From: Clostridiaceae bacterium
Lineage (GTDB): Bacteria; Bacillota; Clostridia; Oscillospirales; Acutalibacteraceae
Assembly (NCBI GenBank): GCA_016280595.1
Contig: JAEEHB010000050.1
Location: 1-59,103 of the forward strand
DNA: 59,103 nt
Direction of reading: 5' to 3'
The notes under the pieces were generated by a model that made no database searches, was not told where the DNA came from, and was given only the letters and a program-made list of their open reading frames with translations. Below, one piece after another: positions 41,675-50,394 of the stretch; positions within the stretch are counted from its first letter, which is position 1; every line of letters begins with the position of its first letter. The translations under genes and the position numbers were made by a program.

Positions 41675-42730
41675 TTATTCGCCGAAAATCGCGAATATGC
41701 CTGCGCGGTAGTAAATATCGTAAATCCAGGCGAAGGCGGGCATAATCAGGTTGAAGCCTCTTACAAACGGGAAGGCGAGGTAATCGCCGAGTTTGTCCTT
41801 TATCTCTGCCGGATTGGGCTCAACGCTCTTTTCCCTGCTCTCGCCGAAGAGACCTGCGGGCACGCGGGAGTCAAAGTAATCGGGCACTTCAATGCCGAGC
41901 GCGTAAAGCGCTATCGCGGCAACGTCTCTGTTGTGAGCGCTCTCGGGGAGAATGGTCTTGTTTACGGAGTGACCCGCAACGGCAAGTATGGCGGAACTTT
42001 CCTCAACGGTCTGTCCGCCGTGTCCGTCGGTTGTTTCGCCGTGGTCGGCAACAAGAATGAAGAGGCTGTTTTCCATAAGACCTCTTGCCTCAACGGCATC
42101 GTAAATCTGACCGAGGAATTTGTCGGACCTGGCCGCCGCCTCATAGTATTCGTCGCTGAATCCGCCATAGGTATGAGCGGCGTGGTCAACCTCGTCAAGC
42201 TGTACGAACATAAGGTCGGGCACTTTTATGCTGTTTATATTGTGAATAACCTCGTCAACGGTGAGGATGTCGGTGAAGCGGTTTACTCTTTTAACGCCGA
42301 TATCTTCCTCAACTATGCCGTAATTGATATTGGGCCAGTGGTTTACCGAAACAAGTTTTGCTTTCGGGTTTGCCTGGCGGACATAGTAGAATATGCTGTG
42401 AAGTTCATCATCCGAGGTGTGACGGTTCTTTTCGGTTGAATCGTTTGTCATACCGTGTGTTTCATAGTCAACGCCGAGCAGGATTGAGCCCCAGTTCTGG
42501 GCGCTGGTGGTTATATACTCGGTGTGGGCGTTGTGGCGGTAGGCGTTATCCGCAAAAATGCGGTCAAAGTTGGGCGAATCGACTTTTTCGTATGATGCGC
42601 CGAGACCGTCAATGCCGATAATGAACACATGCTCATAATCGCCGAAGCCCTGCTTTGAGGCAGCCGAAGCATAAGCCGCGCAGGAAAGAATCATTATGAG
42701 TGAAAGTAATACCGCGAGTGTTTTTTTCAT
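41675..42730 (-). CDS. Exported alkaline-phosphatase-superfamily protein (type I phosphodiesterase/nucleotide pyrophosphatase-like)
   Basis: A 351-residue exported hydrolase. A signal peptide ends at AYASA near residue 24. The superfamily metal sites are IIGIDGLG near 39, the nucleophile region TSAQNWGS near 80, QLDEVDHAAHTYGG near 168, and VADHGETTDGHGG near 215. It likely hydrolyses phosphate mono- or diesters outside the membrane. A hydrophobic C-terminus (FNLIMPAFAWIYDIYYRAGIFAIFG) may tether it. It lies between the PfkB kinase gene and the ABC permease gene with short gaps. Substrate unknown. Confidence 0.87.
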   Translation of the reverse strand: MKKTLAVLLSLIMILSCAAYASAASKQGFGDYEHVFIIGIDGLGASYEKVDSPNFDRIFADNAYRHNAHTEYITTSAQNWGSILLGVDYETHGMTNDSTEKNRHTSDDELHSIFYYVRQANPKAKLVSVNHWPNINYGIVEEDIGVKRVNRFTDILTVDEVIHNINSIKVPDLMFVQLDEVDHAAHTYGGFSDEYYEAAARSDKFLGQIYDAVEARGLMENSLFILVADHGETTDGHGGQTVEESSAILAVAGHSVNKTILPESAHNRDVAAIALYALGIEVPDYFDSRVPAGLFGESREKSVEPNPAEIKDKLGDYLAFPFVRGFNLIMPAFAWIYDIYYRAGIFAIFGE

Positions 42731-42755
42731 ATCAATTCTCCTTTATTTAACCGGA

Positions 42756-43685
42756 TCAGCAGTCTGCGGCATAATCCGTTATTATTACCGATTTTGATAT
42801 TTCTTTAAGTTCACTCTCCGTAACATAAGCGGAAAGAGCGCCTACGGCGGTTACCGCTTTGCCGCCGGTAACATTGCCGAATTTTACGCACTCCCTGAAC
42901 GGGAAATCATAGTAAAGACCGTAGCAGAGCCCCGCGAGGAAGGCGTCGCCCGCTCCCGTGCTGTCAACATTTCGGAAAGCATCAATGCTTCTGCAGAAGA
43001 ATACGCCATCGTCGTCAATGCCGAGACAGCCGTCTTTGTCAACCTTTACAAGCGGATACCTGAAATGCTCTTTAAGGGCACGCAGGGCTTCGTAAGGGCT
43101 TTCGCGCCCTGTCAGTTTAAGCGCCTCTTTGCGGTTGGGCGTGTAGTAATCCGCGAGGTCAAGGAATTCCCCGTATTTGTCAAAGCCGAGTTCTTCGTCC
43201 CAGCCCATATCAAGCACAAGGGTTGTGCCCTCTTCTTTGAGTTTGCGGTAAACATCAGTAAATCCGCGCGGAGTCATAAGGCAGATTTTCGCGCCGCTCG
43301 CCATACGGTAAAACTCCTCTTTGGTGACATCGTCACATTCGAGATCGCCTTTGCCGTAGGAAACAAAACTGCGGTCGTCTTTGAGTATGATTGCGCTCGT
43401 GATGTTGACGGGTATTTTACTGCCTCTGTAGAGGTTAAGGGGCGCAACATTGTTTTTCTCATACTGCTGAGAGGCAAATGACGAAAACATATCGCCGCCG
43501 AGTTCTGTCGCTATACGCGCGGGAATGCCGAGTCGCCCTATGTTTATAAGCGTCGCGGGCAGACCGCCGCCGAGCTGCAGGGAGAAACTGTCCGTATAGA
43601 CTTCCTCGCCCGGAGCGGGGATTTTTCTCATGTTTTCGTAGAGCAGGTCCACGTTTGTGGAGCCGATTCCGGCAACAAAACTCAT
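42756..43685 (-). CDS. PfkB-family sugar kinase (coupled to GH4)
   Basis: A 309-residue PfkB kinase with GIGSTNVDLLYENM at the start, LQLGGGLPATLINIGRLG near residue 38 (substrate GG motif) and DSTGAGDAFLAGLCYG near 240 (GAGD catalytic signature). The chosen ATG overlaps the GH4 stop (ATGA). A TTG two codons upstream is also open. It is translationally coupled to GH4, which usually acts on 6-phospho-glycosides, so it may phosphorylate a released or imported sugar. The direct substrate is not known. Confidence 0.9.
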   Translation of the reverse strand: MSFVAGIGSTNVDLLYENMRKIPAPGEEVYTDSFSLQLGGGLPATLINIGRLGIPARIATELGGDMFSSFASQQYEKNNVAPLNLYRGSKIPVNITSAIILKDDRSFVSYGKGDLECDDVTKEEFYRMASGAKICLMTPRGFTDVYRKLKEEGTTLVLDMGWDEELGFDKYGEFLDLADYYTPNRKEALKLTGRESPYEALRALKEHFRYPLVKVDKDGCLGIDDDGVFFCRSIDAFRNVDSTGAGDAFLAGLCYGLYYDFPFRECVKFGNVTGGKAVTAVGALSAYVTESELKEISKSVIITDYAADC

Positions 43686-45046
43686 TTCCAACCCCCGGTG
43701 TATTCTTTGTTGTGTTCAAGGTAGGCGTCAACAAGGCGCGTAGCGAGGCTGTAACTTGCCACAAGCGGATGCAGGGTAAGAGCCTCAACCGCCCTTGTTT
43801 TTGATTTTTCGCGGATAGCCTCGCTCGCAAGGCGCTCGTATATCTTAACTCTGCGTATGAGTTCAAGATTCTGCTCGTCAACTTTTCCGAAACGGTGAGG
43901 CACCGCTCCGTTTCCTGTGATGTCGCAGGTCACTTCGACCACGTCGCTGTCGTAAAGCCCCTCTATCGCGCCCTCATTGGGCACGCAGAGTATCATGGAG
44001 TACGTTTTGCCGCCGCGGGCAATTTCCATGAATTTAAGGGCAACGCCCGCGTAGCCGCCGTCATCTTTTCCGAACATATCAAAGGCCCATTTCGTCTGTC
44101 TCTTTATGCCGGATTCGGCCGCCATATAGTTGTTTTCTCTCTCGCCGTACCAGTGTTCAAAAACGGCAAGGGCTGAGTCAAAATTGTTTTCAATGTCGAT
44201 TTTTTCAAGTTCGGCAGTCATCTGCCTGTTAATCTGAGCAATCTGCTCGCCTCTTGTTTTTTCGGCGCGCAGTATATTTTCCACCGCTTTTTCGCGGTAA
44301 TAGAAATAATAGAGATATTCGTTGAGAATCGCCTTTCTCTCTCTGAGAAGCGATTTTTCAAAATAGCGCAGGTCCGTTTCTTCGTAGGCTCTGTCGTTTT
44401 CAATCAGTTCGTCGAGCACATCTCTGCCGTCAATCGTGATGCGGCTGAAATATGACAGATGATTGAGTCCGTAAAGTTCGCCTTTTGCGGAGCCTTCGGG
44501 CGCGCCGTAAAGTTTTTCAAACGAGTGGAGCATACCGCTGGGCGCGTCGCAGATGCCGTAAGTGAAGTCATAACCCATATCGCGCAGAGTCTGTGAAACG
44601 ACACCCGCCGGATTGGTGAAATTGAAAACCTTGCAGCCGGGCTTTGCGTTTTTTTTCACAAGTTCACAGTAGCCCGCAAGCGCGTCAACGCTGCGCATGG
44701 CAAACGAAAAGCCTGCCGCTCCGGTGGTTTCCTGCCCGAGCAGTCCCATATTGAGGGCGATTCTCTCGTCCCTCACGCGCATATCATCTCCGCCCTCGCG
44801 GATGGTGGTTATCACATAGTCGGCGTCTTTTACCGCCTCTGTCGCGTCAAGGGTAAGGGTGAAGCGCATATCCGGGTTTATTTTGCCGGCAACCGTTTTT
44901 GCCATAAGCCCGTAAATGCCGAGTTTCTTCTCATCCTTATCCATAAAGACGATTTCGTTTATCTCAAGGCCGGCGGCTTTCTGCGCAATGCTCTTTGCGA
45001 GAAACATCGAGCGCACTCCGCCCCCGCCTATAACCGCAAGTTTCAT
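43682..45046 (-). CDS. Family GH4 glycosidase (6-phospho-beta-glucosidase-like)
   Basis: A 454-residue NAD+/Mn2+-dependent GH4 enzyme, which cleaves glycosides by an oxidation-elimination route. The Rossmann motif is VIGGGGVRS at residue 5, and the substrate part is NFTNPAGVVSQTLRD near 140. The metal-binding Cys is in YGICDAPSG near 168 and the His in YGLNHLSYFS near 200. Relatives act on 6-phospho-beta-glucosides such as cellobiose-6-P. No PTS gene is near, so how a phosphorylated substrate would arise is unclear. The coupled PfkB kinase is the only candidate in the window. Both its ends overlap neighbours by 4 bases. Confidence 0.92.
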   Translation of the reverse strand: MKLAVIGGGGVRSMFLAKSIAQKAAGLEINEIVFMDKDEKKLGIYGLMAKTVAGKINPDMRFTLTLDATEAVKDADYVITTIREGGDDMRVRDERIALNMGLLGQETTGAAGFSFAMRSVDALAGYCELVKKNAKPGCKVFNFTNPAGVVSQTLRDMGYDFTYGICDAPSGMLHSFEKLYGAPEGSAKGELYGLNHLSYFSRITIDGRDVLDELIENDRAYEETDLRYFEKSLLRERKAILNEYLYYFYYREKAVENILRAEKTRGEQIAQINRQMTAELEKIDIENNFDSALAVFEHWYGERENNYMAAESGIKRQTKWAFDMFGKDDGGYAGVALKFMEIARGGKTYSMILCVPNEGAIEGLYDSDVVEVTCDITGNGAVPHRFGKVDEQNLELIRRVKIYERLASEAIREKSKTRAVEALTLHPLVASYSLATRLVDAYLEHNKEYTGGWK

Positions 45047-46161
45047 TCTTCTTCTCCGCTGTAATCCGTAAATACGTCTCTGATTGCCTCGAGGTAGCCG
45101 TAGCCGTAAACATCATCCGGCTCAAGGTAACTCATTTCGGTCCACTCATTCCAGGAGTTTACGGTGATGAGCGGCACGTCGTTGTATTTGTCGCTGTATT
45201 CCTTAGCCATCTCAAACGCCTTCTTGACTTCTTCGGGCGTGTTGTTTCTCATGATGGGCCACTTGAGGTATGTGTATCTCGGGTTGTTATCCCAGCCGAC
45301 TGTTACATGGGGATAGAAAGGCACTTTATATTCGGTGCGCAGTCTCTCCCACTCCGTTGCAACATCGGGCAGAATCTCTTTATAGTCGCGGTTTGCGTCA
45401 ACAAAGTGAACAAACTGATAGTGTGTAATCGAGTCAAAGCCGAGCAGGTCAACAAAGTCTTTTGACGTGCCCGAGTATTTCGGGTCAACCGCGCTTACAT
45501 CCGCCGCTTTTTCGGAATAGACCACCATCTGCAGATGAAGACCGGGGAAGCCCTCCGCTTTGACAAGCTCGCGGAAATCGTCAAGGGCTTTTCTCGCTTC
45601 GTCAATGCCGCCGAGACCTCTTACGAAATTCATGATGTCGTAAATCATAAACACGGGGCAGCCGTCGATTTTATAGTAATTCGGCTTTTTGAAATACATA
45701 TCGATAACTCTGCGGCAGATTATGTCAAATTCATCCCTGTGCTGAGAGCCGAACCATACGGTTTCGTTGAGGTCTGTCTGACGCTTATCCCAAAGATAGG
45801 AGGCGTCGTGATTTGCCCACATGAGATAAAACTTCATATCCTCGTTGTTTTTCGCTCCGAGGAATCCTTCGTCAAGGCACTGCTCGAGGAAGGGGCGGCG
45901 GTCATACCAGTACCAGTCGTAAATGAAAACATTTACGCCGTGGCGCACCGCTTCTTTAATCTGAAATTCCATAACCTCCGGGTCCGCCTCGTCAACGGTG
46001 CCCCAGAGGGGCTTGCGGGGCAGAATATGGCAGTCGGTTCTCTTTTCGGCGGAAATTACGCTCTGCCATTCGCCTATGCCTTTTTCCCAGAACTGATATG
46101 CTCTTTTTTCCTTGCCTGTGTAAGACGGCCATATAAACGCCGCGACATCATAATTTTTCAT
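45043..46161 (-). CDS. GH99-like / WbsX-domain protein
   Basis: A 372-residue (beta/alpha)8-barrel protein of the WbsX (GH99-like) family. It opens AAFIWPSY, has YDWYWYDRRPFLEQCLDEGF near residue 100, and closes with TVNSWNEWTEMSYLEPD near 334, the family hallmark. WbsX proteins occur in O-antigen clusters and in polysaccharide-use loci, where a glycoside hydrolase role is likely. No signal peptide is present, so it is cytoplasmic. It overlaps GH4 by 4 bases, which points to intracellular breakdown of one shared oligosaccharide. Confidence 0.88.
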   Translation of the reverse strand: MKNYDVAAFIWPSYTGKEKRAYQFWEKGIGEWQSVISAEKRTDCHILPRKPLWGTVDEADPEVMEFQIKEAVRHGVNVFIYDWYWYDRRPFLEQCLDEGFLGAKNNEDMKFYLMWANHDASYLWDKRQTDLNETVWFGSQHRDEFDIICRRVIDMYFKKPNYYKIDGCPVFMIYDIMNFVRGLGGIDEARKALDDFRELVKAEGFPGLHLQMVVYSEKAADVSAVDPKYSGTSKDFVDLLGFDSITHYQFVHFVDANRDYKEILPDVATEWERLRTEYKVPFYPHVTVGWDNNPRYTYLKWPIMRNNTPEEVKKAFEMAKEYSDKYNDVPLITVNSWNEWTEMSYLEPDDVYGYGYLEAIRDVFTDYSGEEE

Positions 46162-46184
46162 ATTGAATACCCCCGTTTTTTATT

Positions 46185-47363
46185 TCAGAACCAGAGTTTT
46201 TCGGTCTTGGGTACAAGTTCGCAAAGAGTGTTTTTGCAGAATTCTACCAGACGGGCTTTGTAGTCCTCGTCCTCTTTTGCCTTGCGGAAAGTGCGGCGCA
46301 GAATTCTCGCGTAGCAGATTATCGCGCTTGCGTCCTCAATCTTCTGAAGGAATTCGCGGTCCTGCGTACCGAAGTAACTTTCGAGCGTTACGTTCCAGAA
46401 TTCATCGCCCTGCTCGCGGGTGATGCCGAGGAATTTTTCAATATTGTTTCTGTCAATACAGCTGAAGCCCTTGTAAGCGGCAAAAATTGCCGAGAATTCG
46501 AATATCGGGTGACCCATCGCGAGGGTGTCCATATCTATCAGCAGGTTTTCGCCGTTCTGGCGCATAATGTTTTTGATGTGATAATCGCCGTGAAGCATAT
46601 TGAGTGTGTCGGGCACGTCCTTTACCAGCTGCACGAGTTTTTCGCCCACGTCTGCCGGCAGATAGTCGCAGCAATATTCCGCCCAGACCAGCGCCTCCGC
46701 CTTTTTGTCGGGCAGTTCGCCGGGCTTGAGCACGGTGGAGTGAATGGTTTTGAGTATGTCTGCGCTCTCCTTAGCAAGTTCGGGAGTAAGCGACGGGTCG
46801 GCAATCATAAGTTTTGCAAACGACTTTGCGTTGAGCAGTTCAAACACGGAGCCGTAGAGGTCGCCGACCTTCACCACATCATAGGGGATGGCGGTGGGTA
46901 TGCCCATAACGAAGGCCTTGCGGGCAAGTTCGCGCTCGTTGTGAATCTCTTCGAGAGCGTCGTGGTTCTTATATACCTTCACGATAGTGTCGGCGTCAAT
47001 GCGGTAAACCTTGCCGTTTGCGCCCTCGCCTATAACTTCACAGCCTTCAACGGAAATCTTGCGGTATGCCTTGGATATATCCATCATTTCCGTAAAGCCG
47101 GTCATATCGAAAATCTCATAAACTTCGGAGTTGCAGTTTATGATTGAGGTGTCGGGGTTGTTCTTTTTAAGGCGCAGTATGATACGCAGACCTGCGCTCG
47201 AAATATATTCAAGGTTTGCGGCGTCAAGCACAACGGGGCCCGTGTGGCCCGACACAATCGCCTGAATATCGGCCTCCGCCTCTGCGGAGTTGCCCGAATC
47301 TATTCTGCCGGATATTGCTATGGTGAGAGTGTCGCCCGATTCTTTCTTTTTTACTTCGTACAT
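46185..47363 (-). CDS. STAS domain fused to aminoglycoside-phosphotransferase-like kinase
   Basis: A 392-residue fusion. Residues 1 to about 100 are a STAS (anti-sigma-factor antagonist) domain with the phospho-Ser site in LEYISSAGLRIIL near 55. Residues 110-392 are a phosphotransferase of the APH/choline-kinase fold: GEGANGKVYRI (nucleotide loop), VKVYKN (ATP Lys), LHGDYHIKNIM (Brenner motif, catalytic Asp) near 280 and LIDMDTLAMGHPIFE (metal Asp). A kinase carrying its own STAS switch domain suggests stress or growth signalling. The phospho-acceptor is unknown. It lies 12 bases after an HD hydrolase gene. Confidence 0.9.
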   Translation of the reverse strand: MYEVKKKESGDTLTIAISGRIDSGNSAEAEADIQAIVSGHTGPVVLDAANLEYISSAGLRIILRLKKNNPDTSIINCNSEVYEIFDMTGFTEMMDISKAYRKISVEGCEVIGEGANGKVYRIDADTIVKVYKNHDALEEIHNERELARKAFVMGIPTAIPYDVVKVGDLYGSVFELLNAKSFAKLMIADPSLTPELAKESADILKTIHSTVLKPGELPDKKAEALVWAEYCCDYLPADVGEKLVQLVKDVPDTLNMLHGDYHIKNIMRQNGENLLIDMDTLAMGHPIFEFSAIFAAYKGFSCIDRNNIEKFLGITREQGDEFWNVTLESYFGTQDREFLQKIEDASAIICYARILRRTFRKAKEDEDYKARLVEFCKNTLCELVPKTEKLWF

Positions 47364-47375
47364 TTTGCCGCCTCC

Positions 47376-47936
47376 TTAAAATCTGTCAAAAAGTCTGTGA
47401 ACGAGAGTTTTATATTCGCTGTAGGCTCCGTAACCTTCAAGGTCGGAAAGCAGTTCTTCTATTGTGACGAAATACCATTTCTGCTTTTCGGGGTCCGGCT
47501 GATTGAAGCGGCTGAAAAATTCGTCGCCGACATTTTCGTATTCCCTGACAAAAGCTCTCATATTTGAGAGTTTGTCGGAGAGCCAGAGAATTTTTATGCC
47601 CTCGTCATCGCAGTTTTTAAGCACTTCAAGCGACTCCTCCTTGCGTATAAGCCAGGTGTCGCTCGCTTTCTGTTCGGGGCGTTTATCCTCCGTTTCGCTC
47701 GCCACAAGTTCTGCCACGCGCTCTCCGAAATTTGAGAGGATGTCGTCGGCTGTCACGGGAGTGTCCTCTACGGTGTCGTGAAGCACGGCCGCCGCGAGCA
47801 CAGCCTCGTCCCTTGTCATTGTGCCGGCTATTACCGCAACCTCAAGCGGATGCAGAATAAACAGGCTCTTGTCCTTTCTTAACTGCCCCTCGTGGGCTTT
47901 GACGGCAAACTCTACCGCCCGGTCAAACAGATTCAT
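47376..47936 (-). CDS. HD-domain hydrolase resembling (p)ppGpp hydrolases
   Basis: A 186-residue HD protein with the SpoT/SAH-type pattern: AHEGQLRKD near residue 14, ILHPLEVAVIA, LHDTVEDTPV near 52 (HD plus ED) and LWLSDKLSNMRAF near 117. No synthetase, TGS or ACT domain is present, so this is a small alarmone hydrolase-like protein, as in MESH1-type enzymes that use ppGpp or NADPH. It lies just upstream of the STAS-kinase gene, and the two may form a signalling pair. Confidence 0.87.
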   Translation of the reverse strand: MNLFDRAVEFAVKAHEGQLRKDKSLFILHPLEVAVIAGTMTRDEAVLAAAVLHDTVEDTPVTADDILSNFGERVAELVASETEDKRPEQKASDTWLIRKEESLEVLKNCDDEGIKILWLSDKLSNMRAFVREYENVGDEFFSRFNQPDPEKQKWYFVTIEELLSDLEGYGAYSEYKTLVHRLFDRF

Positions 47937-47968
47937 TTATTTACCGCTCCTTTACTGTGAGTGAATTA

Positions 47969-48820
47969 TTACCATATGAAGAGAGCCGCGGTGCCCGCAA
48001 CACACAGGGCAACCGAAGCAATTTCCTTTTTTCCGAGGCTGCGCGAGGCGAAGAAACTGTAAATCGCCGAGAGCACCATCACCCCGCCCGTTACAAACGG
48101 ATACTGCGCGGAGGCGGGCACACTGCGAAGAGCAATCAGCAGTATGTAATTGCCTATGGAGCAGAGTATGCCGTAGCCGCCCATACAGGCGATGCCGCCG
48201 CCACCGATTTTCTTCGTGCGCTCTTTTTGGAAAATCAGAAGTATAAGACAAAGCGCAACCGTAAACGCCTCTATCAGGATTGAAAAGCCCGCTTCGCTTG
48301 TTTTTATTTCGGGCGAAGACGCGCTGAAAAATTTATAGATTACTCCGTAAAGTCCGTTTGTCACAAACACGCCCGCGTAGTAAATCCACGAACCTTTTTT
48401 CTCGCCTTTTTCGGCAGAAAGGGCTATCCCCGCGCAAACGAGCACAAGGCAGATTATTTTGCCCGCCGTGATTTCTTCCCTGAAAAAAAGAATTCCTGCG
48501 GAAAACGGAAGCACCATGCCGCCTACCATATTGAAGACGGAATATTTTGAAAGATTTGTTCTTTCGAGCGCCCTTAAAGAACAGAGGTTAAACAGAATCA
48601 AATCAACAGCCGCAACAGCCGCAACGGCTAAGGTAAACGGCGTTGCTTCAAGGCGGAATCTGTTGATTACAAGCAGTGCCGCGAGCCCCGAAAAATGAGC
48701 ACCCGCCGTGAATTTCAGCACGGCGTCGGGAGACGAGCCGTATTTCTGCCTGTATCTGTCGCTGAATACAAACACCGCACTGAAAAGCAGCGCGGAAAGC
48801 GCAAGCAGTCCGTAATACAT
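47969..48820 (-). CDS. DMT superfamily transporter (EamA type)
   Basis: A 283-residue ten-helix membrane protein of the drug/metabolite transporter superfamily. Two EamA repeats are visible, the first ending LVLVCAGIALSAEKG near residue 130 and the second ending in ASVALCVAGTAALFIW. The first helix pair is separated by FVFSDRYRQKYGSSP. The substrate is unknown. It lies one base after the lipoprotein gene and is probably driven by the promoter at 49519-49547. Confidence 0.88.
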   Translation of the reverse strand: MYYGLLALSALLFSAVFVFSDRYRQKYGSSPDAVLKFTAGAHFSGLAALLVINRFRLEATPFTLAVAAVAAVDLILFNLCSLRALERTNLSKYSVFNMVGGMVLPFSAGILFFREEITAGKIICLVLVCAGIALSAEKGEKKGSWIYYAGVFVTNGLYGVIYKFFSASSPEIKTSEAGFSILIEAFTVALCLILLIFQKERTKKIGGGGIACMGGYGILCSIGNYILLIALRSVPASAQYPFVTGGVMVLSAIYSFFASRSLGKKEIASVALCVAGTAALFIW

Positions 48821-48821
48821 A

Positions 48822-49475
48822 TTACTGAATCTCGGTTATTTCGGGAGAGGAAAGCTGCACGTTGAGGTCTTCGTCAACCTCCGCCTCATATACGGCGTCA
48901 TAATTGTCCGCTATGGGCGAGCGCGCTTCAAGGAAGAGTTTCGTCTTGCCGGGTTTTAAGCCCGTGAAGGTGTAGACCACCGTGTAGGCGGAGCCGTCCA
49001 TCTGAGCGTGATTCGGGTTGCCGTAATCTCTTTCGACTTCAAACGAAAGGATTGACGGGTCCTCCGCTTTGAGGCTGTATTCGGGCCCGCCGCCGTCAAA
49101 CGAATCCAGTCTTAAAGTTGTCGCGTCGCCGGAGGGTCTGTACTCCATTGAGTTTTCGGATGTCATGGTGAGTTTCACATCGTGAGCGGGCATTGTGAAT
49201 TCGATCACAAAGCCTTTGTTATCGTCATAGGTGTAATTGATTCTCTCGCCGTCAAGGAAAAACGAATAATCCGTGTCGGTCGCTATGATATCGTAATAGA
49301 TTTTTACGTGCGCGCCCTCGCGGTATGAATCCTTTGCGCCTTTGTAAGAGTCCTTCATGCCGTTGTAGTCAACGCTGTATTTTTCGGCCGAAAAACAGCC
49401 CGGAAATGTTAAAAACATAAGCCCTCCGATAATCAGAGCGAGAATAAGCGAAACGGTTTTTTTCACACTTTTCAC
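48822..49475 (-). CDS. Putative lipoprotein of unknown function
   Basis: A 217-residue exported protein starting with GTG (GGAGG lies 11 bases upstream). The signal ends with lipobox-like FPGC near residue 27. The remainder is beta-rich: an N-terminal part with YREGAHVKIYYDII and DYSFFLDGERI, and a C-terminal part with DSFDGGGPEYSLKAEDPSIL and TFTGLKPGKTKLFLEARSP. The C-terminal part resembles chagasin-like (I42) inhibitors only loosely. It is the first gene of the minus-strand run. Function unknown. Confidence 0.78.
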   Translation of the reverse strand: MKSVKKTVSLILALIIGGLMFLTFPGCFSAEKYSVDYNGMKDSYKGAKDSYREGAHVKIYYDIIATDTDYSFFLDGERINYTYDDNKGFVIEFTMPAHDVKLTMTSENSMEYRPSGDATTLRLDSFDGGGPEYSLKAEDPSILSFEVERDYGNPNHAQMDGSAYTVVYTFTGLKPGKTKLFLEARSPIADNYDAVYEAEVDEDLNVQLSSPEITEIQ

Positions 49476-49518
49476 GTTTTTCCCTCCAATAAGCGCAATA
49501 ATTAAAAATATATAATAA

Positions 49519-49547
49519 ATTATACTACTAATATATATTCAGTTCAA
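49519..49547 (-). promoter_or_regulatory. Promoter of the lipoprotein-EamA operon
   Basis: Minus-strand TTGAAC (49542-49547), 17-bp spacer, TATAAT (49519-49524). It probably drives the lipoprotein, EamA, HD and STAS-kinase genes and perhaps further. Confidence 0.85.
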
Positions 49548-49591
49548 GAGTTTTGAAAACATCCGGAGCAATTATCGGGCAATAATTTCTG

Positions 49592-49620
49592 TTGCGCGCG
49601 TGTCTTAACTTTGCTATAAT
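49592..49620 (+). promoter_or_regulatory. Promoter of mtnN
   Basis: TTGCGC (49592-49597), 17-bp spacer, TATAAT (49615-49620), 29 bases before the ATG. Confidence 0.75.
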
Positions 49621-49649
49621 TATTCCATAATAATATCGGGAGGCTCGTT

Positions 49650-50345
49650 ATGATCGGTATAATCGGAGCAATGAAAGTTGAGATTGAAGAACTTGAAACC
49701 TATATGGAGCAGAAAGAGGAAAAGACCATCGGCTCCGTAAGGTTTGTAAAAGGTCTGCTTGACGGCAGGGAAATAGTTGCCGCCGTGTGCGGCATAGGCA
49801 AGGTTGCCGCCTCAATCTGCGCGCAGACTATGATAATGGCATACGCCCCGGACTGCATTATAAACACGGGCGTTGCAGGCTCGCTCTCCGAAAAGGCGGG
49901 AATCTGCGACACGGTGATAGCGGATACCCTCGTTCAGCACGATATGGATATAACTCCGCTCGGCGACCCGCCCGGAATGATAGAAGGGCTCGGTATAGTC
50001 GATATACCCGCCGACGAAAAGGTTGCCTCGGTGCTTAAAGAAGCGGCCTTGCAGGCGGCTCCCGGCAAGGTAATCACAGGCAAAATCGCGTCCGGCGATC
50101 AGTTTGTGGCAAGCAGTGAAAAAAAGGATTTCATAGTTAACACCTTCAATGCGATTGCCTGTGAAATGGAGGGTGCCGCAATAGCGCAGACCTGCTACAG
50201 CGCGGGTGTGCCCTTCGGAGTGCTCAGGGCGATAAGCGACAATGCCGACGGCTCTGCCCATTTAAGTTACGCCGAGTTTCTGCCCGAAGCCGCGTCGGCG
50301 GCGTGCAAAACGATTGTCGGCTTTGTGAAAAAATACAGCAAATAA
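49650..50345 (+). CDS. mtnN: 5'-methylthioadenosine/S-adenosylhomocysteine nucleosidase
   Basis: A 231-residue nucleosidase that removes adenine from methylthioadenosine and S-adenosylhomocysteine, recycling SAM by-products and feeding AI-2 precursor formation. The N-terminus MIGIIGAMKVEIEEL is canonical. INTGVAGSL near residue 71, the substrate Glu in CEMEGAAIAQTCY near 172 and the catalytic Asp in RAISDNADGSA near 196 are in place. It is monocistronic, with its own promoter and terminator. Confidence 0.97.
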   Translation: MIGIIGAMKVEIEELETYMEQKEEKTIGSVRFVKGLLDGREIVAAVCGIGKVAASICAQTMIMAYAPDCIINTGVAGSLSEKAGICDTVIADTLVQHDMDITPLGDPPGMIEGLGIVDIPADEKVASVLKEAALQAAPGKVITGKIASGDQFVASSEKKDFIVNTFNAIACEMEGAAIAQTCYSAGVPFGVLRAISDNADGSAHLSYAEFLPEAASAACKTIVGFVKKYSK

Positions 50346-50350
50346 AAAAT

Positions 50351-50376
50351 TCTCCCCTCTCTTTCGAGAAGGGAGA
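50351..50376. terminator. Bidirectional terminator after mtnN
   Basis: TCTCCC-C-TCTC, loop TTTC, GAGA-A-GGGAGA with one mismatch, flanked by AAAAAA on the left and TTTATTAT on the right. It serves mtnN and the convergent DNP-repeat gene. Confidence 0.8.
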
Positions 50377-50394
50377 TTTATTATACGATTTATA

